Shown here one piece after another: positions 20,658 to 34,200 of a stretch of DNA of 64,000 nt. The position numbers and the translations under genes were made by a program. The DNA comes from Notolepis coatsorum (Eukaryota > Chordata > Actinopteri > Aulopiformes > Paralepididae). The DNA is taken from positions 125,785,672-125,849,671 of the forward strand of contig OZ020592.1 of NCBI GenBank assembly GCA_963971535.1, given 5' to 3'. A model generated the notes under the pieces. It had not been told where the DNA came from and did no database searches. It saw only the letters and a list, made by a program, of their open reading frames with translations. How positions within the stretch are numbered: the first letter of the stretch is position 1; each line of letters opens with the position of its first letter.

Positions 20658-20859
20658 AGTATATAATATAATATGATATTTTATATATCATTGTAACGGT
20701 GTAGTGTAGGAATTACAAGAATGACAAGAATGTTATTAATGAAATGAATGAATATTATCAAACGGAATTGTTTCTGTATACACATTTTAAAAATCAAGGC
20801 ATATTTAGCAATTTTTTATGCGTTCACATGCGCTTTTCAAGAATAAACAAAAACGAGAC

Positions 20860-21204
20860 TTAATGGGAAGGGTGTGCTTGTACATTTGAACATAGTTCCA
20901 TGATACGTGGCTGCGTTGTGCTGAGAAAGAGGCGCAGATCCGCTTCTACTCTGAGGCGAGATCTGCATTTATTTTTTATTAATGTCAGAGCCGAGAATCC
21001 CGCTTCACAGAGGTATGTTGATGCAAACGGGACACGCTTTCTCAGCGCAGCATTACACAGCACTGGGTAGTCGTTCCGGACTGATATCCAAAACTGTGCG
21101 AGGACCTGTCCAGTGAACTTGACTTTCAGGAGCTCGTCACACGAAAGATCGATCAACGCCTCCTGCTCAGACAGAGGGAGGCCTGTTGCGAGCGCCATGT
21201 GCAA
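20860..21204 (-). pseudogene. hAT transposase C-terminal dimerisation region
   Basis: The 114-codon - strand ORF contains PFASTYLCEAGFSALTLIKN followed by KCRSRLRVEADLRLFL. This is the highly conserved C-terminal hAT dimerisation block of the ZBED5/FAM200-like transposase family. The central RNase-H-like catalytic region between this and the N-terminal part is missing, so no active transposase can be made. Confidence 0.8.
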
Positions 21205-21312
21205 TGAACGGATCTTGGATCCAGTTGCTCAAATTGTCCGTGCTCTTTCTTTCTGGGAAATAATTCCAAAATTGATCAATGAGCCCTTCTATGTGGCTAC
21301 AAATGATGGGCT

Positions 21313-21639
21313 TCAAATCACCGTTTTAAATTCAGGATGCTTAGTTTCCAAGTGCCGCTGTAATTTACTTGGTTTAAAGCTCTCGTTAGAAAGGATCTCG
21401 TAACACAAAACGCACTGTGGTCTCGGGTCATCTTCTTGGCCAGTCCAAGTAAATCCATATGCCAAGTAGGATTTAGGATCATAACTTCTTTTACTCCGTT
21501 TCATCGTAGTTCTGGTATCGCTGCTACTAAATTCTGCCTTTCTCTTGCCAGCATTTGGAAAACACGCACGTGACGCGCCGCTTCTGACAACAGACCTATC
21601 CATTGCGAGTGTCCAGGTTAAATGAATCAACTTTATCAT
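21313..21639 (-). pseudogene. hAT transposase N-terminal BED zinc finger
   Basis: Within this - strand ORF the segment around KSYLAYGFTWTGQEDDPRPQ, then CVLCYEILSNESFKPSKLQR, then HLETKHPEF carries a C-x2-C and H-x4-H arrangement, the BED-type finger of ZBED5-like transposases. The preceding basic KRKAEF and MKRSKRSYD could be a nuclear signal. It belongs with the C-terminal piece at 20860-21204. Confidence 0.8.
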
Positions 21640-22067
21640 CAGCTTTATATGCTTGGCCTGGAAAGCCCCCCCCCCCCCCCCCCATCAGAAGTGCTTTAGT
21701 TACGAGACAGTGTCGATCACAAATATCTGAGTACACATTGACTCTCCTCTGACTCACAAAAGACCAGACGTGGCCTCAGTGATTAGTGTATGATGTGTAT
21801 TGAAATACCGTGCCTCCGTTGATGCAGGGCAGGGGCGAGACAGGGCAAATACACACAGCGGCCAGCAGGGGGCGAGGCAGGGCAAATACACACAGCGGCC
21901 CGGTGGAAAACTCCATCTGAGTTGGGCTCGCGGATTTTCGCTTGATCTTTTTTTTTTTTTTTTTTTTTGCCAATGCACTACCTCACCTACCTAAATAATC
22001 TCACGGTCTACTTGAAACCAGCGCGCGATCTACCGGTCGATCGAGGTCGACTGGTTGGGCACCACTG

Positions 22068-22125
22068 ATCTAGCACGTCACATGACTAATACATCCAACC
22101 TGGCCATCTAGTACGTCAAATGGCC
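22068..22125 (+). repeat. Last units of the 38-bp minisatellite
   Basis: Continuation after the hAT, decaying into GTACGTCAAATGGCC. The 38-bp array meets the first 23-bp-type unit (AACAAAGGTGTTAGGGTTAACATAA at 22129-22153) right after it. Confidence 0.85.
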
Positions 22126-22153
22126 AATAACAAAGGTGTTAGGGTTAACATAA

Positions 22154-22399
22154 CGCTGCTGTCGGGACAAAACCTCATAACTCCAAAAACCCAACTTTTC
22201 AGCAGATGAAAAAAACGAACACAGATTTGAAGGTGAATAGAGTTAGGAGGTTTAGACAGATGATCGGTTTAATGCTTTCCCATTGTTTAAACTTTGTAAA
22301 ACCCACACACACATATGGAGGATGATCTACGGAGTTGATTTATATAATAAAAAAAAAATTTAAAAAATGGAGTTATGAGGTTTTGGCCCGACAGCAGCG
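22154..22399. mobile_element. 246-bp MITE with 32-bp terminal inverted repeats
   Basis: The ends start CGCTGCTGTCGGG and CAAAACCTCATAACTCCA, and the right end is the complement with one or two mismatches. Flanking ATAA is present on both sides (22150-22153 and 22400-22403). It sits directly in a copy of the 23-bp satellite unit. Superfamily is uncertain from a 4-bp duplication. Confidence 0.75.
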
Positions 22400-22403
22400 A
22401 TAA

Positions 22404-22890
22404 TGAAGGAGAATGGAGCTTCTTAAGAAAGTCGACAAGGCTGGACTTAATGTAGATTGTCTGGTACTTTATTCATTAGAAGGTAGTTCACAACGGAATA
22501 GGAAGATAGATTGGTTTACCAGCCGGCTCCCAATAGAAATGTCTCTCTGTCGTCCTCACAATATTTCAAACGTGTATAGACATTTCAAGACCAGCTAATC
22601 AAACGACCAAAATTACACATTTAAACAGGTGTGTCCTCCCTCAAATCATGCGATCTTACATCATCGGACAAATATCACAGGCTTTGATGAGTCCCCCCTT
22701 AACCTTCTGTATTGTCACAGTGAGAGTGTTAACCATTTGGTAGTGGGGCAGTGAAAGGGTTCATTAATCCTGGCGCCCTGGCTTCAACATTCTAGGTTAT
22801 GTTATCTTGACCTGCTCTGTACACAACTGCTTTGGATATTGTTTGGTGAAGACAAACACAACCCCTCACACAGAGATCCGTCAATGTCAG
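22404..22890. other. Spacer without recognised gene
   Basis: No motif recognised; the short + ORF at 22413-22598 has no family features. Confidence 0.5.
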
Positions 22891-25215
22891 TGTTTACAGA
22901 GCTCCAGGGGAGGCCTAGTGTCTTTACATTACAGAGCTCGAGGGGAGGCCTAGTGTCTTTACATTACAGAGCTCCAGGGGAGGCCTAGTGTCTTTACATT
23001 ACAGAGCTCCAGGGGAGGCCTAGTGTCTTTACATTACAGAGCTCCAGGGGAGGCCTAGTGTCTTTACATTACAGAGCTGGAGGGGAGGCCTAGTGTCTTT
23101 ACATTACAGAGCTTGAGGGGAGGCCTAGTGTCTTTACATTACAGAGCTCCAGGGGAGGCCTAGTGTCTTTACATTACAGAGCTGGAGGGGAGGCCTAGTG
23201 TCTTTACATTACAGAGCTCGAGGGGAGGCCTAGTGTCTTTACATTACAGAGCTCGAGGGGAGGCCTAGTGTCTTTACATTACAGAGCTCCAGGGGAGGCC
23301 TAGTGTCTTTACATTACAGAGCTCCAGGGGAGGCCTAGTGTCTTTACATTACAGAGCTCGAGGGGAGGCTAGTGTCTTTACATTACTGTCAGTGTTTACA
23401 GAGCTCGAGGGGAGGCCTAGTGTCTTTACATTACAGAGCTCCAGGGGAGGCCTAGTGTCTTTACATTACAGAGCTCCAGGGGAGGCCTAGTGTCTTTACA
23501 TTACAGAGCTCCAGGGGAGGCCTAGTGTCTTTACATTACAGAGCTCGAGGGGAGGCCTAGTGTCTTTACATTACAGAGCTCCGGGGGAGGCCTAGTGTCT
23601 TTACATTACAGAGCTCCAGGGGAGGCCTAGTGTCTTTACATTACAGAGCTCCAGGGGAGGCCTAGTGTCTTTACATTACAGAGCTCCAGGGGAGGCCTGG
23701 TGTCTTTACATTACAGAGCTCCAGGGGAGGCCTAGTGTCTTTACATTACAGAGCTCCGGGGGAGGCCTAGTGTCTTTACATTACAGAGCTCCAGGGGAGG
23801 CCTAGTGTCTTTACATTACAGAGCTCCAGGGGAGGCCTAGTGTCTTTACATTACAGAGCTCCAGGGGAGGCCTAGTGTCTTTACATTACAGAGCTCCGGG
23901 GGAGGCCTAGTGTCTTTACATTACAGAGCTCCAGGGGAGGCCTAGTGTCTTTACATTACAGAGCTCCAGGGGAGGCCTAGTGTCTTTACATTACAGAGCT
24001 CCAGGGGAGGCCTAGTGTCTTTACATTACAGAGCTCCAGGGGAGGCCTAGTGTCTTTACATTACAGAGCTCCAGGGGAGGCCTAGTGTCTTTACATTACA
24101 GAGCTCCAGGGGAGGCCTAGTGTCTTTACATTACAGAGCTCCAGGGGAGGCCTAGTGTCTTTACATTACAGAGCTCCAGGGCAGGCCTAGTGTCTTTACA
24201 TTACAGAGCTCCAGGGGAGGCCTAGTGTCTTTACATTACAGAGCTCCAGGGGAGGCCTAGTGTCTTTACATTACAGAGCTCCAGGGGAGGCTAGTGTCTT
24301 TACATTACAGAGCTCCAGGGGAGGCCTAGTGTCTTTACATTACAGAGCTCGAGGGGAGGCCTAGTGTCTTTACATTACAGAGCTCCAGGGGAGGCTAGTG
24401 TCTTTACATTACAGAGCTCCAGGGGAGGCCTAGTGTCTTTACATTACAGAGCTCCAGGGGAGGCCTAGTGTCTTTACATTACAGAGCTCCAGGGGAGGCC
24501 TAGTGTCTTTACATTACAGAGCTCCAGGGGAGGCCTAGTGTCTTTACATTACAGAGCTCGAGGGGAGGCCTAGTGTCTTTACATTACAGAGCTCCAGGGG
24601 AGGCTAGTGTCTTTACATTACAGAGCTCCAGGGGAGGCCTAGTGTCTTTACATTACAGAGCTCCAGGGGAGGCCTAGTGTCTTTACATTACAGAGCTCCA
24701 GGGCAGGCCTAGTGTCTTTACATTACAGAGCTCGAGGGGAGGCCTAGTGTCTTTACATTACAGAGCTCCAGGGGAGGCCTAGTGTCTTTACATTACAGAG
24801 CTCCAGGGGAGGCCTAGTGTCTTTACATTACAGAGCTCCAGGGGAGGCCTAGTGTCTTTACATTACAGAGCTCCAGGGGAGGCCTAGTGTCTTTACATTA
24901 CAGAGCTCCAGGGGAGGCCTAGTGTCTTTACATTACAGAGCTCCAGGGGAGGCCTAGTGTCTTTACATTACAGAGCTCCAGGGGAGGCCTAGTGTCTTTA
25001 CATTACAGAGCTCCAGGGGAGGCCTAGTGTCTTTACATTACAGAGCTCCAGGGGAGGCCTGGTGTCTTTACATTACAGAGCTCCAGGGGAGGCTAGTGTC
25101 TTTACATTACAGAGCTCCAGGGGAGGCCTAGTGTCTTTACATTACAGAGCTCCAGGGGAGGCCTAGTGTCTTTACATTACAGAGCTCCAGGGGAGGCCTA
25201 GTGTCTTTACATTAC
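22891..25215 (+). repeat. 35-bp minisatellite, about 66 units
   Basis: Unit core CAGAGCTCCAGGGGAGGCCT then AGTGTCTTTACATTA. The main variants are CTCGAGG, CTGGAGG and CTCCGGG in the first third, plus a shorter GGCTAGTG form. One unit near 23387-23400 carries a CTGTCAGTGTTTACAG insertion that resembles the sequence at the array's left edge. Each unit has TCTTTACATTACAG, resembling a splice acceptor. Confidence 0.95.
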
Positions 25216-25293
25216 TTCAATATCACAGAACTGTAGATTAACAGTAATTATGATTCTATGGTATAATAATAGTACATTTTCCACTACAATAAT
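25216..25293. other. Short unique spacer between arrays
   Basis: AT-rich unique sequence; nothing recognised. Confidence 0.6.
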
Positions 25294-28200
25294 AGGGTTT
25301 TAGGGTTAACATAACAGAGGTGTTAGGGTTAACATAATAAAGGTTAACATAATAAAGGTGTTAGGGTTAACATAATAAAGGTGTTAGGGTTAACATAATA
25401 AAGGTGTTAGGGTTAACATAACAAAGGTGTTAGGGTTAACATAATAAAGGTGTTAGGGTTAACATAATAAAGGTGTTAGGGTTAACATAATAAAGGTGTT
25501 AGGGTTAACATAATAAAGGTGTTAGGGTTAACATAATAAAGGTGTTAGGGTTAACATAACAAAGGTGTTAGGGTTAACATAATAAAGGTGTTAGGGTTAA
25601 CATAATAAAGGTGTTAGGGTTAACATAATAAAGGTGTTAGGGTTAACATAATAAAGGTGTTAGGGTTAACATAATAAAGGTGTTAGGGTTAACATAATAA
25701 AGGTGTTAGGGTTAACATAACAAAGGTGTTAGGGTTAACATAATAAAGGTGTTAGGGTTAACATAATAAAGGTGTTAGGGTTAACATAATAAAGGTGTTA
25801 GGGTTAACATAATAAAGGTGTTAGGGTTAACATAATAAAGGTGTTAGGGTTAACATAATAAAGGTGTTAGGGTTAACATAATAAAGGTGTTAGGGTTAAC
25901 ATAATAAAGGTGTTAGGGTTAACATAATAAAGGTGTTAGGGTTAACATAATAAAGGTGTTAGGGTTAACATAATAAAGGTGTTAGGGTTAACATAATAAA
26001 GGTTAACATAATAAAGGTGTTAGGGTTAACATAATAAAGGTGTTAGGGTTAACATAATAAAGGTGTTAGGGTTAACATAACAGAGGTGTTAGGGTTAACA
26101 TAATAAAGGTGTTAGGGTTAACATAATAAAGGTGTTAGGGTTAACATAATAAAGGTGTTAGGGTTAACATAATAAAGGTGTTAGGGTTAACATAATAAAG
26201 GTGTTAGGGTTAACATAATAAAGGTGTTAGGGTTAACATAATAAAGGTGTTAGGGTTAACATAATAAAGGTGTTAGGGTTAACATAATAAAGGTGTTAGG
26301 GTTAACATAATAAAGGTTAACATAATAAAGGTTAACATAATAAAGGTGTTAGGGTTAACATAATAAAGGTGTTAGGGTTAACATAATAAAGGTGTTAGGG
26401 TTAACATAATAAAGGTTAACATAATAAAGGTGTTAGGGTTAACATAATAAGGTGTTAGGGTTAACATAACAGAGGTGTTAGGGTTAACATAATAAAGGTG
26501 TTAGGGTTAACATAATAAAGGTGTTAGGGTTAACATAATAGAGGTGTTAGGGTTAACATAATAAAGGTGTTAGGGTTAACATAACAGAGGTGTTAGGGTT
26601 AACATAATAAAGGTGTTAGGGTTAACATAATAAAGGTGTTAGGGTTAACATAATAAAGGTGTTAGGGTTAACATAATAAAGGTGTTAGGGTTAACATAAT
26701 AAGGTGTTAGGGTTAACATAATAAAGGTGTTAGGGTTAACATAATAAGGTGTTAGGGTTAACATAATAAAGGTGTTAGGGTTAACATAATAAAGGTGTTA
26801 GGGTTAACATAACAGAGGTGTTAGGGTTAACATAATAAAGGTGTTAGGGTTAACATAATAAAGGTTAACATAATAAAGGTGTTAGGGTTAACATAATAAA
26901 GGTTAACATAATAAGGTGTTAGGGTTAACATAATAAAGGTGTTAGGGTTAACATAATAAAGGTTAACATAATAAAGGTGTTAGGGTTAACATAATAAAGG
27001 TGTTAGGGTTAACATAATAAAGGTTAACATAATAAAGGTGTTAGGGTTAACATAATAAAGGTTAACATAATAAAGGTGTTAGGGTTAACATAATAAAGGT
27101 GTTAGGGTTAACATAATAAAGGTGTTAGGGTTAACATAATAAAGGTGTTAGGGTTAACATAATAAAGGTTAACATAATAAAGGTGTTAGGGTTAACATAA
27201 TAAGGTGTTAGGGTTAACATAATAAAGGTGTTAGGGTTAACATAATAAAGGTTAACATAACAGAGGTGTTAGGGTTAACATAATAAAGGTGTTAGGGTTA
27301 ACATAATAAGGTGTTAGGGTTAACATAATAAAGGTTAACATAATAAAGGTGTTAGGGTTAACATAATAAGGTGTTAGGGTTAACATAATAAAGGTGTTAG
27401 GGTTAACATAACAGAGGTGTTAGGGTTAACATAATAAAGGTGTTAGGGTTAACATAATAAAGGTGTTAGGGTTAACATAATAAATGTTAACATAATAAAG
27501 GTGTTAGGGTTAACATAATAAAGGTGTTAGGGTTAACATAATAAAGGTGTTAGGGTTAACATAATAAAGGTGTTAGGGTTAACATAATAAAGGTTAACAT
27601 AATAAAGGTGTTAGGGTTAACATAATAAGGTGTTAGGGTTAACATAATAAAGGTGTTAGGGTTAACATAATAAAGGTTAACATAACAGAGGTGTTAGGGT
27701 TAACATAACAGAGGTGTTAGGGTTAACATAATAAAGGTGTTAGGGTTAACATAATAAAGGTGTTAGGGTTAACATAATAAAGGTGTTAGGGTTAACATAA
27801 TAAAGGTGTTAGGGTTAACATAATAAAGGTGTTAGGGTTAACATAACAAAGGTGTTAGGGTTAACATAATAAAGGTGTTAGGGTTAACATAATAAAGGTG
27901 TTAGGGTTAACATAATAAAGGTGTTAGGGTTAACATAATAAAGGTGTTAGGGTTAACATAATAAAGGTGTTAGGGTTAACATAATAAAGGTGTTAGGGTT
28001 AACATAATAAAGGTGTTAGGGTTAACATAATAAAGGTGTTAGGGTTAACATAATAAAGGTGTTGGGGTTAACATAACAAAGGTGTTAGGGTTAACATAAT
28101 AAAGGTGTTAGGGTTAACATAACAGAGGTGTTAGGGTTAACATAATAAAGGTGTTAGGGTTAACATAACAGGTGTTAGGGTTAACATAATAAAGGTGTTA

Positions 28201-31200
28201 GGGTTAACATAATAAAGGTGTTAGGGTTAACATAATAAAGGTGTTAGGGTTAACATAATAAAGGTTAACATAATAAAGGTGTTAGGGTTAACATAACAGA
28301 GGTGTTAGGGTTAACATAATAAAGGTGTTAGGGTTAACATAACAAAGGTGTTAGGGTTAACATAATAAAGGTGTTAGGGTTAACATAATAAAGGTTAACA
28401 TAATAAAGGTGTTAGGGTTAACATAATAAAGGTGTTAGGGTTAACATAACAAAGGTGTTAGGGTTAACATAACAAAGGTGTTAGGGTTAACATAACAGAG
28501 GTGTTAGGGTTAACATAATAAAGGTGTTAGGGTTAACATAATAAAGGTGTTAGGGTTAACATAATAAAGGTGTTAGGGTTAACATAACAAAGGTGTTAGG
28601 GTTAACATAATAAAGGTGTTAGGGTTAACATAATAAAGGTGTTAGGGTTAACATAATAAAGGTGTTAGGGTTAACATAACAGAGGTGTTAGGGTTAACAT
28701 AACAGAGGTGTTAGGGTTAACATAATAAAGGTGTTAGGGTTAACATAACAAAGGTGTTAGGGTTAACATAATAAAGGTGTTAGGGTTAACATAACAAAGG
28801 TGTTAGGGTTAACATAATAAAGGTTAACATAATAAAGGTGTTAGGGTTAACATAACAAAGGTGTTAGGGTTAACATAATAAAGGTTAACATAATAAAGGT
28901 GTTAGGGTTAACATAACAAAGGTGTTAGGGTTAACATAATAAAGGTGTTAGGGTTAACATAATAAAGGTGTTAGGGTTAACATAATAAAGGTGTTAGGGT
29001 TAACATAATAAAGGTGTTAGGGTTAACATAATAAAGGTTAACATAATAAAGGTGTTAGGGTTAACATAATAAAGGTGTTAGGGTTAACATAATAAAGGTT
29101 AACATAATAAAGGTGTTAGGGTTAACATAACAGAGGTGTTAGGGTTAACATAATAAATGTGTTAGGGTTAACATAATAAAGGTGTTAGGGTTAACATAAT
29201 AAAGGTGTTAGGGTTAACATAATAAAGGTTAACATAATAAAGGTGTTAGGGTTAACATAATAAGGTGTTAGGGTTAACATAATAAAGGTGTTAGGGTTAA
29301 CATAATAAAGGTGTTAGGGTTAACATAATAAAGGTGTTAGGGTTAACATAACAAAGGTTAACATAATAAAGGTGTTAGGGTTAACATAATAAAGGTTAAC
29401 ATAATAAAGGTGTTAGGGTTAACATAATAAAAGTGTTAGGGTTAACATTACAGAGGTGTTAGGGTTAACATAATAAAGGTGTTAGGGTTAACATAATAAA
29501 GGTGTTAGGGTTAACACAATAAAGGTGTTAGGGTTAACATAATAAAGGTGTTAGGGTTAACATAACAGAGGTGTTAGGGTTAACATAACAGAGGTGTTAG
29601 GGTTAACATAATAAAGGTGTTAGGGTTAACATAATAAAGGTGTTAGGGTTAACATAATAAAGGTGTTAGGGTTAACATAATAAAGGTGTTAGGGTTAACA
29701 TAATAAAGGTGTTAGGGTTAACATAATAAAGGTGTTAGGGTTAACATAATAAAGGTGTTAGGGTTAACATAACAGAGGTGTTAGGGTTAACATAATAAAG
29801 GTTAACATAATAAAGGTGTTAGGGTTAACATAATAAAGGTGTTAGGGTTAACATAACAGAGGTGTTAGGGTTAACATAATAAAGGTGTTAGGGTTAACAT
29901 AACAAAGGTGTTAGGGTTAACATAATAAAGGTGTTAGGGTTAACATAATAAAGGTGTTAGGGTTAACATAACAGAGGTGTTAGGGTTAACATAATAAAGG
30001 TGTTAGGGTTAACATAATAAAGGTGTTAGGGTTAACATAATAAGGTGTTAGGGTTAACATAATAAAGGTGTTAGGGTTAACATAATAAAGGTGTTAGGGT
30101 TAACATAATAAAGGTGTTAGGGTTAACATAATAAAGGTGTTAGGGTTAACATAATAAGGTGTTAGGGTTAACATAATAAGGTGTTAGGGTTAACATAATA
30201 AAGGTGTTAGGGTTAACATAATAAAGGTGTTAGGGTTAACATAATAAAGGTGTTAGGGTTAACATAACAGAGGTGTTAGGGTTAACATAATAGAGGTGTT
30301 AGGGTTAACATAATAAAGGTGTTAGGGTTAACATAATAAAGGTGTTAGGGTTAACATAATAAAGGTGTTAGGGTTAACATAACAGAGGTGTTAGGGTTAA
30401 CATAATAGAGGTGTTAGGGTTAACATAATAAAGGTGTTAGGGTTAACATAATAGAGGTGTTAGGGTTAACATAATAAAGGTGTTAGGGTTAACATAACAA
30501 AGGTGTTAGGGTTAACATAATAGAGGTGTTAGGGTTAACATAATAAAGGTGTTAGGGTTAACATAATAAAGGTGTTAGGGTTAACATAATAGAGGTGTTA
30601 GGGTTAACATAATAAAGGTGTTAGGGTTAACATAATAAAGGTTAACATAATAAAGGTGTTAGGGTTAACATAATAAAGGTGTTAGGGTTAACATAATAGA
30701 GGTGTTAGGGTTAACATAACAAAGGTGTTAGGGTTAACATAATAGAGGTGTTAGGGTTAACATAATAAAGGTGTTAGGGTTAACATAATAAAGGTGTTAG
30801 GGTTAACATAATAAAGGTGTTAGGGTTAACATAACAGAGGTGTTAGGGTTAACATAATAGAGGTGTTAGGGTTAACATAACAGAGGTGTTAGGGTTAACA
30901 TAATAAAGGTGTTAGGGTTAACATAACAGAGGTGTTAGGGTTAACATAATAGAGGTGTTAGGGTTAACATAATAAAGGTGTTAGGGTTAACATAACAGAG
31001 GTGTTAGGGTTAACATAATAAAGGTGTTAGGGTTAACATAATAAAGGTGTTAGGGTTAACATAACAGAGGTGTTAGGGTTAACATAACAGAGGTGTTAGG
31101 GTTAACATAATAAAGGTGTTAGGGTTAACATAATAAAGGTGTTAGGGTTAACATAATAAAGGTGTTAGGGTTAACATAACAAAGGTGTTAGGGTTAACAT

Positions 31201-34200
31201 AATAGAGGTGTTAGGGTTAACATAACAAAGGTGTTAGGGTTAACATAACAAAGGTGTTAGGGTTAACATAATAGAGGTGTTAGGGTTAACATAATAAAGG
31301 TGTTAGGGTTAACATAATAAAGGTGTTAGGGTTAACATAATAGAGGTGTTAGGGTTAACATAATAAAGGTGTTAGGGTTAACATAATAAAGGTTAACATA
31401 ATAAAGGTGTTAGGGTTAACATAATAAAGGTGTTAGGGTTAACATAATAGAGGTGTTAGGGTTAACATAACAAAGGTGTTAGGGTTAACATAATAGAGGT
31501 GTTAGGGTTAACATAATAAAGGTGTTAGGGTTAACATAATAAAGGTGTTAGGGTTAACATAATAAAGGTGTTAGGGTTAACATAACAGAGGTGTTAGGGT
31601 TAACATAATAGAGGTGTTAGGGTTAACATAACAGAGGTGTTAGGGTTAACATAATAAAGGTGTTAGGGTTAACATAACAGAGGTGTTAGGGTTAACATAA
31701 TAGAGGTGTTAGGGTTAACATAATAAAGGTGTTAGGGTTAACATAACAGAGGTGTTAGGGTTAACATAATAAAGGTGTTAGGGTTAACATAATAAAGGTG
31801 TTAGGGTTAACATAACAGAGGTGTTAGGGTTAACATAACAGAGGTGTTAGGGTTAACATAATAAAGGTGTTAGGGTTAACATAATAAAGGTGTTAGGGTT
31901 AACATAATAAAGGTGTTAGGGTTAACATAACAAAGGTGTTAGGGTTAACATAATAGAGGTGTTAGGGTTAACATAACAAAGGTGTTAGGGTTAACATAAT
32001 AAAGGTGTTAGGGTTAACATAATAAAGGTGTTAGGGTTAACATAATAAAGGTGTTAGGGTTAACATAATAAAGGTGTTAGGGTTAACATAATAAAGGTGT
32101 TAGGGTTAACATAACAAAGGTGTTAGGGTTAACATAACAGAGGTGTTAGGGTTAACATAATAAAGGTTAACATAATAAAGGTGTTAGGGTTAACATAATA
32201 AAGGTGTTAGGGTTAACATAATAAAGGTGTTAGGGTTAACATAATAAAGGTGTTAGGGTTAACATAATAAAGGTTAACATAATAAGGTGTTAGGGTTAAC
32301 ATAATAAAGGTGTTAGGGTTAACATAATAAAGGTGTTAGGGTTAACATAATAAAGGTGTTAGGGTTAACATAACAGAGGTGTTAGGGTTAACATAATAAA
32401 GGTGTTAGGGTTAACATAATAAAGGTGTTAGGGTTAACATAATAAAGGTGTTAGGGTTAACATAATAAAGGTGTTAGGGTTAACATAATAAGGTGTTAGG
32501 GTTAACATAATAAAGGTGTTAGGGTTAACATAATAAAGGTGTTAGGGTTAACATAACAGAGGTGTTAGGGTTAACATAATAAAGGTGTTAGGGTTAACAT
32601 AATAAAGGTTAACATAATAAAGGTGTTAGGGTTAACATAATAAAGGTTAACATAATAAGGTGTTAGGGTTAACATAATAAAGGTGTTAGGGTTAACATAA
32701 TAAAGGTTAACATAATAAAGGTGTTAGGGTTAACATAATAAAGGTGTTAGGGTTAACATAATAAAGGTTAACATAATAAAGGTGTTAGGGTTAACATAAT
32801 AAAGGTTAACATAATAAAGGTGTTAGGGTTAACATAATAAAGGTGTTAGGGTTAACATAATAAAGGTGTTAGGGTTAACATAATAAAGGTGTTAGGGTTA
32901 ACATAATAAAGGTTAACATAATAAAGGTGTTAGGGTTAACATAATAAGGTGTTAGGGTTAACATAATAAAGGTGTTAGGGTTAACATAATAAAGGTTAAC
33001 ATAACAGAGGTGTTAGGGTTAACATAATAAAGGTGTTAGGGTTAACATAATAAGGTGTTAGGGTTAACATAATAAAGGTTAACATAATAAAGGTGTTAGG
33101 GTTAACATAATAAGGTGTTAGGGTTAACATAATAAAGGTGTTAGGGTTAACATAACAGAGGTGTTAGGGTTAACATAATAAAGGTGTTAGGGTTAACATA
33201 ATAAAGGTGTTAGGGTTAACATAATAAATGTTAACATAATAAAGGTGTTAGGGTTAACATAATAAAGGTGTTAGGGTTAACATAATAAAGGTGTTAGGGT
33301 TAACATAATAAAGGTGTTAGGGTTAACATAATAAAGGTTAACATAATAAAGGTGTTAGGGTTAACATAATAAGGTGTTAGGGTTAACATAATAAAGGTGT
33401 TAGGGTTAACATAATAAAGGTTAACATAACAGAGGTGTTAGGGTTAACATAACAGAGGTGTTAGGGTTAACATAATAAAGGTGTTAGGGTTAACATAATA
33501 AAGGTGTTAGGGTTAACATAATAAAGGTGTTAGGGTTAACATAATAAAGGTGTTAGGGTTAACATAACAAAGGTGTTAGGGTTAACATAATAAAGGTGTT
33601 AGGGTTAACATAATAAAGGTGTTAGGGTTAACATAATAAAGGTGTTAGGGTTAACATAATAAAGGTGTTAGGGTTAACATAATAAAGGTGTTAGGGTTAA
33701 CATAATAAAGGTGTTAGGGTTAACATAATAAAGGTGTTAGGGTTAACATAATAAAGGTGTTAGGGTTAACATAATAAAGGTGTTAGGGTTAACATAATAA
33801 AGGTGTTAGGGTTAACATAATAAAGGTGTTAGGGTTAACATAACAAAGGTGTTAGGGTTAACATAATAAAGGTGTTAGGGTTAACATAACAGAGGTGTTA
33901 GGGTTAACATAATAAAGGTGTTAGGGTTAACATAACAGAGGTGTTAGGGTTAACATAATAAAGGTGTTAGGGTTAACATAATAAAGGTGTTAGGGTTAAC
34001 ATAATAAAGGTGTTAGGGTTAACATAATAAAGGTTAACATAATAAAGGTGTTAGGGTTAACATAACAGAGGTGTTAGGGTTAACATAATAAAGGTGTTAG
34101 GGTTAACATAACAAAGGTGTTAGGGTTAACATAATAAAGGTGTTAGGGTTAACATAATAAAGGTTAACATAATAAAGGTGTTAGGGTTAACATAATAAAG

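Larger units (their letters stand above)
20465..22067 (-). mobile_element. ZBED-type hAT transposon, internally deleted
   Basis: The 1,603-bp insert has imperfect 15-bp termini, CAGGGGTGACCAACC at 20465 and GGTTGGGCACCACTG ending at 22067. The flanking 8-bp copies ATCCAGCA (20457-20464) and ATCTAGCA (22068-22075) differ at one base, a difference also found between array units. It carries the two ends of a - strand transposase described separately. A C run (about 21667-21683) and a T run (about 21950-21968) are present. Confidence 0.85.

Noticed and set aside
6315-25215. CRISPR-like repeat arrays
   Set aside because: Units are contiguous without unique spacers; these are minisatellites in a vertebrate intron.
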